Shown in pieces: positions 46,031-54,441 of a stretch of DNA of 64,000 nt (positions are counted from its first letter, which is position 1; each line of letters starts with the position of its first letter). Made by a program: the position numbers and the translations under genes. The DNA comes from Pedomonas sp051304405 (GTDB lineage: Bacteria; Pseudomonadota; Alphaproteobacteria; Sphingomonadales; Sphingomonadaceae). The notes below the pieces were generated by a model. That model saw only the letters and a program-made list of their open reading frames with translations. It did not search any database and was not told the origin of the DNA. The stretch lies in the NCBI RefSeq assembly GCF_051304405.1, contig NZ_JBPPGG010000002.1, forward strand, positions 434,001 through 498,000, in the 5' to 3' direction.

Positions 46031-47123
46031 GAGAGGCGTCCCACGCGTCGTTGTAGCCCCAGGCCCCGGCGGCGGAGGTAACCCGGCAGCCGCGCACCTC
46101 GCCCTCGGCGGCCTCGATGCGGCCGATGCGGTGCACGGTCTCGCCCGCGTCCTCCAGCGCCCGGGTGACGGCGGCCACGTTGTCCTCGGAGACGACGATC
46201 GCCATGCCGATGCCGCAGTTGAAGGTGCGGACCAGCTCGGGGCCCTCGATCTTGCCCAGATCGCGCAGCCAGCGGAACAGCGGCGGGAGATCCCAGCTGG
46301 CGGTATCGAACACGGCGCGGGTGCCCTTGGGCAGCACGCGCGGCACGTTCTCGGTGATGCCGCCGCCGGTGATGTGGGCCAGCGCCTTGATGCGGCCGGT
46401 GCGCACGATCGGCAGCAGCTGCTTCACGTAGATGCGGGTGGGGGCGAGCAGGGCCTCGCCCGCCGTCACCGCCGGATCGAACGGCGCCGGGGCGTTGAGG
46501 TCGATGGCGAAGTCCGCGACGAGGCGGCGGACCAGCGAGTAGCCGTTGGAGTGGACGCCGGAGGAGGCAAGGCCGAGGATGATGTCCCCCGCGCTCACCG
46601 TCTCGCCGGTGAGCTGCTGGCCGCGCTCCACCGCGCCGACCGTGAAGCCGGCCAGGTCGTAGTCGCCGTCGCCGTAGAGGCCCGGCATCTCGGCGGTCTC
46701 GCCGCCGATGAGCGCGCAGCCCGCCTGGCGGCAGCCTTCGGCGATGCCCGCGACCACCCGGGCGGCCACGCCCGTGTCCAGCTTGCCGGTGGCGAAGTAG
46801 TCGAGGAAGAACAGCGGCTCCGCGCCCTGGACCACCAGATCGTTCACGCACATGGCGACGAGGTCGATGCCGATGGTGTCGTGACCGTCCGCCTCGATGG
46901 CGAGCTTGATCTTGGTGCCGACGCCGTCGGTCGAGGAGACCAGCAGCGGATCATTGAAACCGGCCGCCTTCGGGTCGAAGAATGCACCGAAGCCGCCGAG
47001 ATCGCTGTCCGCACCGGGCCGGCGGGTCGAGCGCGCCAGCGGCGCAATGGCCCGTACCAGCGCATTTCCGGCGTCGATGGACACGCCAGCCTCGGCGTAG
47101 GTGTAGGGGGTGTTTTTGGACAT
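46020..47123 (-). CDS. purM: Phosphoribosylformylglycinamidine cyclo-ligase
   Basis: This 367-residue AIR synthetase closes the imidazole ring in step five of purine synthesis. Motifs are YAEAGVSIDAGNALV, the ATP-grasping VSSTDGVGTKIKLA, ALIGGETAEMPGLY and ITGGGITENVPR. ATG 47123 follows GGAAAGACC. Further upstream codons in the open frame do not resemble the family. The gene is divergent from the DUF2066 gene. Confidence 0.96.
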   Translation of the reverse strand: MSKNTPYTYAEAGVSIDAGNALVRAIAPLARSTRRPGADSDLGGFGAFFDPKAAGFNDPLLVSSTDGVGTKIKLAIEADGHDTIGIDLVAMCVNDLVVQGAEPLFFLDYFATGKLDTGVAARVVAGIAEGCRQAGCALIGGETAEMPGLYGDGDYDLAGFTVGAVERGQQLTGETVSAGDIILGLASSGVHSNGYSLVRRLVADFAIDLNAPAPFDPAVTAGEALLAPTRIYVKQLLPIVRTGRIKALAHITGGGITENVPRVLPKGTRAVFDTASWDLPPLFRWLRDLGKIEGPELVRTFNCGIGMAIVVSEDNVAAVTRALEDAGETVHRIGRIEAAEGEVRGCRVTSAAGAWGYNDAWDASHDA

Positions 47124-47251
47124 GGCCGGGTCTTTCCACAGCTGAAAGGCGATGTACAGTTGCCGCCCTGTTACCAGATTGAACTTGAGAAGCGAGACCT
47201 CAGTTGTAAAAGGAACGCATTCCTGTCTCACAAAGTCACTGATTGGTCGTC

Positions 47252-48646
47252 GTGCGGCTCGTAGCTCTCCTCCTTATCGGCCTGCTCTCCGGTGCGACCG
47301 CGCATGGCGCCGAACCCACCGTTGCCGAGCCGTTTTCGGTGAAGGATATCGCCGTGGACGTGCTCGCCCGCGACGCGACACAGGCCCGGGAAGCGGGGAT
47401 TCGCGCGGCTCAGCAGCGGGCATGGCGGCGGCTGTGGGCCCGGCTGACGGGTCAGCCGGAATCCTCGGCGCCCAGCGTCGGCGAGGGCGGCCTCAACGCC
47501 ATGGTCGCCGGAATCAACGTGGAATCGGAGCGATTCTCGTCCCGGCGCTACATCGCGCGGCTGACGGTGGATTTCGACCCCGCGCCGGTGCGCGCCATGA
47601 TCGGCCAGATGGGAATCGGGCCGGAGGGACGCAAATCCCACCCGATTCTGTTGCTGCCCGCCCTGAAGGATGGGGGGGGCTGGCTGGGCATCGACCCGCG
47701 CAACCCGTGGTTCCGCGCCTGGACCGGCTTTGCGGACGTGCGCTCCAGCATCGACTATGTGCAGGTGACCGGCACCCCGAGTGACAGCATCTTCCTCAAC
47801 GCCAAGCGGGGCGTCGATGCGGACCCGGGGCTGATGCGCCTCGCGCTGCTGCGCTACGGGGCGCAGGACTTCGCCGTGGCCGAGGCCCGGCTTGAGCGCA
47901 CATACCCCGGCGGCCCGGTGAAGGGCGTGTTCCGCATTCTCCACGGCCTCGACGCCGCGCCGATCGCCACCGTGACGCTGACGGCGGAGTCGCCCGCCCG
48001 GGTGCCCGCCATGCTGAGCGAGGCCGTCACCCGGCTCGACGCCGCCATGAACGACGCGCTGAAGGCGGGCAAGCTGAAGGCCAGCCCGGTCGTGAAGGCC
48101 GAGGACATGCTGGCCCCGGCGCCCGAGCCCTCGGAGCAGGTGTTCACCGTTCAGAGTCTGCGCGGCATCGACGTGCTGGTGGATACGCCCGATTCCCAGA
48201 GCTGGTCCGCGATGGAACAGTTGCTGCGCCGCGCGCCCGCGATCACCGGGCTGACCATCACCGGCCTGTCGCTGGGCGGCGTCTCGCAGGTGCGCCTTGG
48301 CTATGGCGCGACCATGGACTGGCTGCACTATGACCTGGACGCCCTCGGCCTCAAGCTGGCGCAACTGAACGACGGGCGTTGGCTGCTGCGCTACAAGCGC
48401 CCGGACGACCCGGCCGTGCCGCGCCCGGTCCTTGTGGAGGGCGAAGGGGAGGAGGGTGTGGTCACCCAGTCTCCCGGCGGCCAGTCTCCAGCCAGTCAGA
48501 CTCCGGCCAATCAGGCGCCAGCCGGTCAGGCCCCGGCGGGTCAGACGAATGGCGGTCAGACGAACGGTGGCCAGACGCCCGGCGCCGGACCGGAATCGCT
48601 GCTGCCGCCCGGATTCGGCCAGCAGCCGCGCAACCCGCAGGAGTAG
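47252..48646 (+). CDS. DUF2066 exported protein with Gln/Pro-rich repeat tail
   Basis: This protein of about 464 residues has a signal peptide (LVALLLIGLLSGATAHGAEP). The body FSVKDIAVDVLARDATQARE and RAAQQRAWRRLWARLTG matches DUF2066, periplasmic proteins of unknown function usually encoded beside perM and hdaA. The C-terminal 40 residues are low complexity: repeats of about five residues ending in GQ or NQ (APAGQ, TNGGQ). Start codons GTG 47252 and TTG 47243 are both possible and no clear ribosome-binding site helps. It lies 6 bases before perM. Confidence 0.82.
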   Translation: MRLVALLLIGLLSGATAHGAEPTVAEPFSVKDIAVDVLARDATQAREAGIRAAQQRAWRRLWARLTGQPESSAPSVGEGGLNAMVAGINVESERFSSRRYIARLTVDFDPAPVRAMIGQMGIGPEGRKSHPILLLPALKDGGGWLGIDPRNPWFRAWTGFADVRSSIDYVQVTGTPSDSIFLNAKRGVDADPGLMRLALLRYGAQDFAVAEARLERTYPGGPVKGVFRILHGLDAAPIATVTLTAESPARVPAMLSEAVTRLDAAMNDALKAGKLKASPVVKAEDMLAPAPEPSEQVFTVQSLRGIDVLVDTPDSQSWSAMEQLLRRAPAITGLTITGLSLGGVSQVRLGYGATMDWLHYDLDALGLKLAQLNDGRWLLRYKRPDDPAVPRPVLVEGEGEEGVVTQSPGGQSPASQTPANQAPAGQAPAGQTNGGQTNGGQTPGAGPESLLPPGFGQQPRNPQE

Positions 48647-48652
48647 CGCCTG

Positions 48653-49723
48653 ATGACATCCACGCCGCCGCGCTGGGTCTGGTTCGCCCTTGGCATCGTT
48701 CTGCTGTTGGCCTTCTTCGTCTCCGTCAGCGGCATTCTGCTGCCGTTCGTGGTGGGCCTGGCGGTCGCCTACCTGCTCGACCCGCTCGCCGACCGGATGG
48801 AGGCCTGGCGGCTGCCGCGCTGGCTGGCGACCAGTATCGCCATCGTCCTGTTCTTCGGGCTCCTGATCGGGGTGTTCATCGCCATCGCGCCGATGCTGCG
48901 CGATCAGGTGATGGGGTTTGCCCAGGCGCTGCCCGCCTACATCGTCAAGCTGCGCCAGCTCATTGTCGGCCTCATCGACGAGGCGGGCGGCAGCCGGCAG
49001 GCGGAAACCCTCGTCCAGCAATCGGGGGGCAAGGTGGTGGAATGGGTCGGCGCGCACGTGGGCCAGTTGCTGGCCAGCGGCATCGCTTTCTTCAACCTGC
49101 TCTCGCTCATCCTCATCTCGCCGGTGGTCGCCTTCTACCTGCTGCGGGACTGGGACATCATCGTCGCGCGGATCTACTCCTGGCTGCCGCGCGCCCACCT
49201 CGCCACGATCCGGCAGCTGCTGGGGGAGATCGACTACGCCCTGTCGGGCTTTGTGCGCGGCCAGTTCCTGGTGTGCATGGCGCTGGCCGTGCTCTACGCC
49301 GCCGGCTGGAGCCTCCTCGGCCTCAACTACGCGCTGGTGCTGGGGCTCATCGCCGGTCTGCTCGCCTTCGTGCCGCTGGCGGGGCCCTTCTTTGCCTCGG
49401 CGCTCGCCGTGCTGGTGGCGCTGGGCCAGTTCGGCACGGACTGGCTCAAGGTGGGGCTGGTCTACGGGGTGTTCGTCATCGTGCAGGCCATCGAGGGCAG
49501 CATCCTCACCCCGAACCTCATCGGCAACCGCGTCGGCCTGCATCCGGCGTGGGTGATCTTCGCCATCTTCGCGGGCGGCGAACTCATGGGCGTGCTCGGC
49601 ATCTTCCTCGCCGTGCCGGTCGCCGCGATCGTCGCCGTCTTGTCGCGGTGGCTGCTCCAGCGCTATCTCGCCAGCCGGCTCTATGACGATGGAAGCCAGC
49701 CGCGCGAGGAAGAGACGCCATGA
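48653..49723 (+). CDS. perM: AI-2E family transporter (PerM-like)
   Basis: This 356-residue integral membrane protein has about eight helices: pairs near 10-45, 62-80, then 145-165 and 205-310. Family words include LPFVVGLAVAYLLDPLADRM, ISPVVAFYLLRDWD, GFVRGQFLVCMALAVLY and LTPNLIGNRVGLHPAWVIFA. Members may export autoinducer-2 or act as Na+/H+ antiporters. The substrate here is unknown. It overlaps hdaA by 4 bases (ATGA). Confidence 0.9.
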   Translation: MTSTPPRWVWFALGIVLLLAFFVSVSGILLPFVVGLAVAYLLDPLADRMEAWRLPRWLATSIAIVLFFGLLIGVFIAIAPMLRDQVMGFAQALPAYIVKLRQLIVGLIDEAGGSRQAETLVQQSGGKVVEWVGAHVGQLLASGIAFFNLLSLILISPVVAFYLLRDWDIIVARIYSWLPRAHLATIRQLLGEIDYALSGFVRGQFLVCMALAVLYAAGWSLLGLNYALVLGLIAGLLAFVPLAGPFFASALAVLVALGQFGTDWLKVGLVYGVFVIVQAIEGSILTPNLIGNRVGLHPAWVIFAIFAGGELMGVLGIFLAVPVAAIVAVLSRWLLQRYLASRLYDDGSQPREEETP

Positions 49724-50385
49724 AACAGCCGCCGCTGCCGCTGTCCTACCGCAAGGCGACGGGCATCGAGAACTTCGCCGTCTCGCCATCCAACGAACTG
49801 GCCGTCGCCTATCTCGACAACTGGCCGGAATGGCCAAGCCATGCCCTGCTGATCGTGGGGCCGGAGAAGTCCGGCAAGAGCCATCTGGGCGCGATCTTTG
49901 CCAGCCGCACCGGCGGGCGGGTGCTGGGGCCGGGCCAGCTGCACAGCCGCCTGCGCCTGCCGACACTGGTGATCGACAACCTGGGGCCGGGCGTGGACGA
50001 GGAGGGGCTGTTCCACCTCATCAACTGGACGCGGGAGCAACGCATCGGGCTGGTGCTGCTGAGTCGCCTGCCGGTCAAGAGCTGGGGGCTGGAGGTGCCG
50101 GACCTGTCCTCGCGGCTCCTCGCGCTGCCCGTGGCCGAGATCGCCCAGCCGGACGACCCGCTGATGGCGGCGCTGCTGGTCAAGCAGTTCCGCGACCGGG
50201 GGCTGGACGTGCCGCCGGACGTGATCGATTTCCTGATGCTGCGGCTGGAGCGGGACTACGCCCGCATCCACGCGGTGGTGGAGGCCATCGACCTGACGGC
50301 GCTGGAGAAACGGCGCCCGGTCACGGTGCCGCTGGTGCGGCAGGTGCTGGCCGATTTGGCCGCCAGAGCGCCGAGCTTGTCATAA
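49720..50385 (+). CDS. hdaA: DnaA-related regulator HdaA
   Basis: This 221-residue AAA+ protein resembles domain III of DnaA. Walker A is GPEKSGKSH at 47-55, the Walker B-like segment LPTLVIDNLGPG lies near 85 and sensor regions follow. It has no DNA-binding domain IV. HdaA acts with the DNA clamp to stimulate ATP hydrolysis by DnaA and stop re-initiation, as shown in Caulobacter. The N-terminus MKQPPLPLSY carries a QxPLPL-type clamp-binding motif. It is coupled to perM and followed by ppk1. Confidence 0.93.
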   Translation: MKQPPLPLSYRKATGIENFAVSPSNELAVAYLDNWPEWPSHALLIVGPEKSGKSHLGAIFASRTGGRVLGPGQLHSRLRLPTLVIDNLGPGVDEEGLFHLINWTREQRIGLVLLSRLPVKSWGLEVPDLSSRLLALPVAEIAQPDDPLMAALLVKQFRDRGLDVPPDVIDFLMLRLERDYARIHAVVEAIDLTALEKRRPVTVPLVRQVLADLAARAPSLS

Positions 50386-50416
50386 TTTTTTACCAGGGGC
50401 AGAGTATCAGGCAGCT

Positions 50417-52609
50417 ATGCCGATACATGCCCATCTCGCCGCCACCGCCGCCGAGCCGCGCCACCCGGTCAGCCCGGAACGTTACTTCAACCGCGAACTG
50501 TCGTGGCTGGCGTTCAATTTCCGCGTGCTGGAGGAGGCCCGCAACACCAGCTACCCGCTGCTGGAGCGGCTGCGGTTCCTGTCCATCTCGGGCAGCAACC
50601 TGGACGAGTTCTACATGGTGCGCGTCGCGGGCCTGCGCGGGCAGCTGGACGCCGCGGTCGAGACGCTCAGCCAGGACGGCCTGACCCCGGCCCAGCAGCT
50701 TGCCGCCATCTCCGCCAAGGCGGAGGAGCTGATGCGGGCCCAGCAGGCGGTGTGGGCCGAGCTGCGGGAAGCGCTGGCGGCCGAGGGCCTTGAGGTGCTG
50801 GACCGGAGCCAGCTGCGCGCGGCGGAGAAGGACTGGCTGGAAGGGCACTTCCTCGCCAAGATCTTCCCGGTGCTGACGCCGCTTGCCATCGACCCGGCCC
50901 ATCCGTTCCCGTTCATCCCCAACCGGGGCATCTCGCTGGTGCTGGAGCTGCGCCGGAAGAGCGACAACAGCATCCTGCACGCGCTCCTGCTGCTGCCGAC
51001 CATGCTGCCGCGCTTCATCCGCCTGCCGGGGGACGGCCTGCGCTTCATCAGCCTCGAGAACACCATCCGCCTGTTCCTGGCCGAGCTGTTCCCGGGCTAC
51101 GAACTGCTGGGCGACGGTGCCTTCCGCGTGATCCGCGACAGCGACATCGAGGTGGAGGAGGAGGCGGAAGATCTGGTCCGCTACTTCCAGTCGGCGCTCA
51201 AGCGGCGCAAGCGCGGGCAGGTGATCCGCCTCAAGATCGAGGCGCAGACCCCGCCCGAGCTGCAACGCATGGTAATCCGCGAGCTGGGCGTCGCCGAACG
51301 GGACGCGGTGGAGGTGAGCGGCGTCCTCGGCATCGCCGACACCGCCCAGCTGATCGTGGACGAGCGGGCGGACCTGAAGTTCGAGCCCTACACCCCGCGC
51401 TTCCCCGAGCGCATCCGCGAGCACGGGGGCGACTGCTTCGCTGCCATCCGCGCCAAGGACATCCTGGTCCATCACCCCTACGAGAGCTTCGACGTGGTGC
51501 TCTCCTTCCTGCGTCAGGCGGCGGCGGACCCGGACGTGGTCGCCATCAAGCAGACGCTCTACCGCGCCGGCAAGAAGAGCCCCATCGTGCGCGCCCTCAT
51601 CGAGGCGGCGGAGGCGGGCAAGTCGGTGACGGCGGTCGTCGAGCTGAAGGCCCGGTTCGACGAGGAGCAGAACATCCGCTGGGCGGCGGAGCTGGAGCGG
51701 GCAGGGGCGCAGGTGGTCTACGGCTTCATCGACCTCAAGACCCACGCCAAGCTCTCCATGGTGGTGCGGCGCGAGGGGCGGGACCTGCGGACCTACTGCC
51801 ACTTCGGCACCGGCAACTACCACCCGGTGACGGCCCGCATCTACACGGACCTCAGCTTCTTCACCGCCGACCCCCGGCTGGCGCACGACGCGGCGCAGGT
51901 GTTCAACTACATCACCGGCTACGTGCCGCCCGAGCATCTGGAGGCCCTTGCCATGTCGCCGGGCGGCATCCGGGCGACGCTGATGAAGCATATCGACCAG
52001 GAGATCGCCAACGCCCGCGCCGGGCTTCCCGCCCAGATCTGGGCCAAGCTGAACGCGCTGGTGGACCCCATCATCATCGACAAGCTGTACGAGGCCAGTC
52101 AGGCGGGCGTGCAGATCGACCTGGTGGTGCGCGGCATCTGCTGCCTGAAGCCGGGCGTGCCGGGCCTGTCGGAGAACATCCGCGTCAAGTCGATCATCGG
52201 CCGCTTCCTCGAACACAGCCGGATCGTCGCCTTCGCCAACGGCGAGGCGCTGCCCTCGCGTCAGGCCAAGGTGTACATCTCCTCGGCGGACTGGATGCAG
52301 CGCAACTTCGACCGCCGCGTCGAGGTGCTGGTGCCGATCGAGAACCCCACGGTCCACGCCCAGGTGCTGGACCAGGTGATGGTCGCCAACCTGAAGGACA
52401 CGGAACAGTCCTCCTGGCTGCAACCGGACGGCTCCTACGTGCGTATGCCGGCGCGGGGGCGCGCCTTCAACGCGCATCGCTACTTCATGACCAACCCGTC
52501 CATGTCCGGCCGGGGCGCGGCGCTGAAGGACCCCGGTGCCATCCCGCAACTGGTGCTGGAAGGCGACGATGGTCAAAAAGACCGCGCTGCCCCGTCCGCT
52601 GCGGGTTGA
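50417..52609 (+). CDS. ppk1: Polyphosphate kinase 1
   Basis: This 730-residue enzyme makes polyphosphate from ATP. The N-terminal domain RYFNRELSWLAFNFRVLEEA, the head domain, and two phospholipase-D-like catalytic domains are present. The phosphorylated His is H443 in LKTHAKLSMVVRR, and the family block CHFGTGNYHPVTARIYTDLS is complete. IYISSADWM-like VYISSADWMQRNFDRRVEV lies near the C-terminus. It precedes ppx by 64 bases. The two enzymes make and degrade the same polymer. Confidence 0.97.
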   Translation: MPIHAHLAATAAEPRHPVSPERYFNRELSWLAFNFRVLEEARNTSYPLLERLRFLSISGSNLDEFYMVRVAGLRGQLDAAVETLSQDGLTPAQQLAAISAKAEELMRAQQAVWAELREALAAEGLEVLDRSQLRAAEKDWLEGHFLAKIFPVLTPLAIDPAHPFPFIPNRGISLVLELRRKSDNSILHALLLLPTMLPRFIRLPGDGLRFISLENTIRLFLAELFPGYELLGDGAFRVIRDSDIEVEEEAEDLVRYFQSALKRRKRGQVIRLKIEAQTPPELQRMVIRELGVAERDAVEVSGVLGIADTAQLIVDERADLKFEPYTPRFPERIREHGGDCFAAIRAKDILVHHPYESFDVVLSFLRQAAADPDVVAIKQTLYRAGKKSPIVRALIEAAEAGKSVTAVVELKARFDEEQNIRWAAELERAGAQVVYGFIDLKTHAKLSMVVRREGRDLRTYCHFGTGNYHPVTARIYTDLSFFTADPRLAHDAAQVFNYITGYVPPEHLEALAMSPGGIRATLMKHIDQEIANARAGLPAQIWAKLNALVDPIIIDKLYEASQAGVQIDLVVRGICCLKPGVPGLSENIRVKSIIGRFLEHSRIVAFANGEALPSRQAKVYISSADWMQRNFDRRVEVLVPIENPTVHAQVLDQVMVANLKDTEQSSWLQPDGSYVRMPARGRAFNAHRYFMTNPSMSGRGAALKDPGAIPQLVLEGDDGQKDRAAPSAAG

Positions 52610-52673
52610 TCGCCGCGCGTCCCCGGCTAAAGTGCCCGCCAACCCCGTCCGTGGTCATCGTCGAGTAGGTTCC

Positions 52674-54215
52674 ATGAATCGCGCTGCCGTGTCGCTGCCC
52701 AATGCCCGCCCGCGCGCTGCCCTCCGTCCGCTCGCCGAGCGCCTGACCGCCATCATCGACATCGGCTCCAACTCGGTGCGCCTTGTGGTCTACCGCGGCG
52801 TCGTGCGGGTGCCGCTGACGGTGTTCAACGAGAAGGTGATGTGCGGCCTCGCCAAGGGTCTGGCCGAGACCGGCCGGATGGACGAGGACACCATGGAGCA
52901 GGCCATCGACACCCTGCGCCGCTTCGCCCTGCTGTGCGCCGACATGCAGGTGGACCAGCTGACCGTGGTGGCCACCGCCGCCGTGCGGCTGGCCCGCAAC
53001 GGGCCCGACTTCGTCGCCCGGGTGAAGCGGGAGACCGGGCTCGACATCACCGTCATCACGGGCGAGCAGGAAGGCTACTATGCGGCGCTCGGCGTGCTCT
53101 CCGGCATGCCGTGGGCCGACGGCGTGGTGGGCGATCTGGGCGGCGGCAGCCTGGAGTTGATCCGCATCAGCGGCGGGAAGGTGGGCGAGCGGGTGTCGCT
53201 GCCCATCGGCGTGCTGACCCTGAGGGCGCAGGCGGAGGCGCACGGCGCGCGCGGCCTTCAGGAGATGGTCGCCCGGGCGCTGGAGACCGTGCCGTGGCTG
53301 GAGGATGTGCGCGGCCTGCCATTCTACACCGTGGGCGGCTCGTGGCGGGCGCTGGCGCATCTGGACATGCATCTCAACAACTGCCCGCTGCGGATCATCC
53401 AGAGCTACCAGATGGAACCGGCCGCCCTTGGCCGGCTCGGCAAGGCGCTCGCCACGCTGGACCGCAAGGAACTGAAGAAGGTCAAGAGCCTGACCGAGCG
53501 GCGACTGCCCAGCCTGCCGGTGGCGGTGACCGTTCTCGAAGCGCTGGTCAAGGCGCTGGATATTCCCCTCATCATCAACTCGGCCTACGGCCTGCGCGAA
53601 GGGCTGCTGTTCGATTCCCTGCCGCCCGCCATCAAGCGGGAAGACCCGCTGCTGGCCGCCTGCCGGGTCGAGGCGCGCCACGAGGGCCGCTTCCCCGAGC
53701 ACGGCGACGCGCTCATGGTGTGGATGGACCCGCTGTTCTCGGAGGGCGAGAGCCACGAGGACCGCCGCCTGCGGCTCGCCGCCTGCCTGCTGGCGGACGT
53801 GGCCTGGCGCGGCCACCCGGACTTCCGGGCGGAGCGGGCGCTGGAGGCCTCCTTCTACGGCAACTGGGTCGGCATTGACTTCCGGGGCAGGGCCATGGTC
53901 GGCGCCGCCCTTTACGCCTGCTACGGCGCCTCCATCAGCGAACGCTACGGCCCGATCGTCCAGCCGCTCGCCAGCGCGGAGGATCTGAGCCGCGCCCGGG
54001 CCTGGGGGCTGGCGCTGCGACTCGGCCAGCGGCTGACGGCGGGCACGGCCAAGCCGCTGGAAGGCTCCCGGCTGTTCCGGCGCGGCGACCAGCTGGTGCT
54101 GGCGCTGACCGAGGAGCACACGGGGCTCTACGGCGAGGTGGTGGACCGGCGCCTCGCAAGCCTTGCCAAGCATCTGGGCCTCACGCCCCGCTTCGAGCTG
54201 ATCCGCAACCACTGA
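52674..54215 (+). CDS. ppx: Exopolyphosphatase (Ppx/GppA, long form)
   Basis: This protein of about 513 residues has the actin-like motif TAIIDIGSNSVRLVVYRG near residue 30, VVGDLGGGSLELIRISGG near 145 and YTVGGSWRALAHLDM near 215. The C-terminal helical domain continues from about 310 (LREGLLFDSLPP), as in long Ppx enzymes. It removes terminal phosphates from polyphosphate. ATG 52674 is chosen. ATG 52569, inside ppk1 and after GGAAGG, would add 35 residues and cannot be excluded. Confidence 0.93.
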   Translation: MNRAAVSLPNARPRAALRPLAERLTAIIDIGSNSVRLVVYRGVVRVPLTVFNEKVMCGLAKGLAETGRMDEDTMEQAIDTLRRFALLCADMQVDQLTVVATAAVRLARNGPDFVARVKRETGLDITVITGEQEGYYAALGVLSGMPWADGVVGDLGGGSLELIRISGGKVGERVSLPIGVLTLRAQAEAHGARGLQEMVARALETVPWLEDVRGLPFYTVGGSWRALAHLDMHLNNCPLRIIQSYQMEPAALGRLGKALATLDRKELKKVKSLTERRLPSLPVAVTVLEALVKALDIPLIINSAYGLREGLLFDSLPPAIKREDPLLAACRVEARHEGRFPEHGDALMVWMDPLFSEGESHEDRRLRLAACLLADVAWRGHPDFRAERALEASFYGNWVGIDFRGRAMVGAALYACYGASISERYGPIVQPLASAEDLSRARAWGLALRLGQRLTAGTAKPLEGSRLFRRGDQLVLALTEEHTGLYGEVVDRRLASLAKHLGLTPRFELIRNH

Positions 54216-54441
54216 GTGTCCGCCCGCTGGCAGCAGGGCGTCCCGGGGAGTCGCATCCCGGGCGGGGGAGAGCTGCGCGCTCCCGGCCCGCCCCAACGCG
54301 CACCGGGGCGGAGTCCGACGGACAGGGGCCAGAGCCGATAGGTGCTGGTGAAAAACATTTCGGCTTCGGTTTACCTCTCAGTCACCATTACGACCTTAAT
54401 AACTATGCCGAATGTGATCCGCCTGAGTCTGGGAGCAGACG

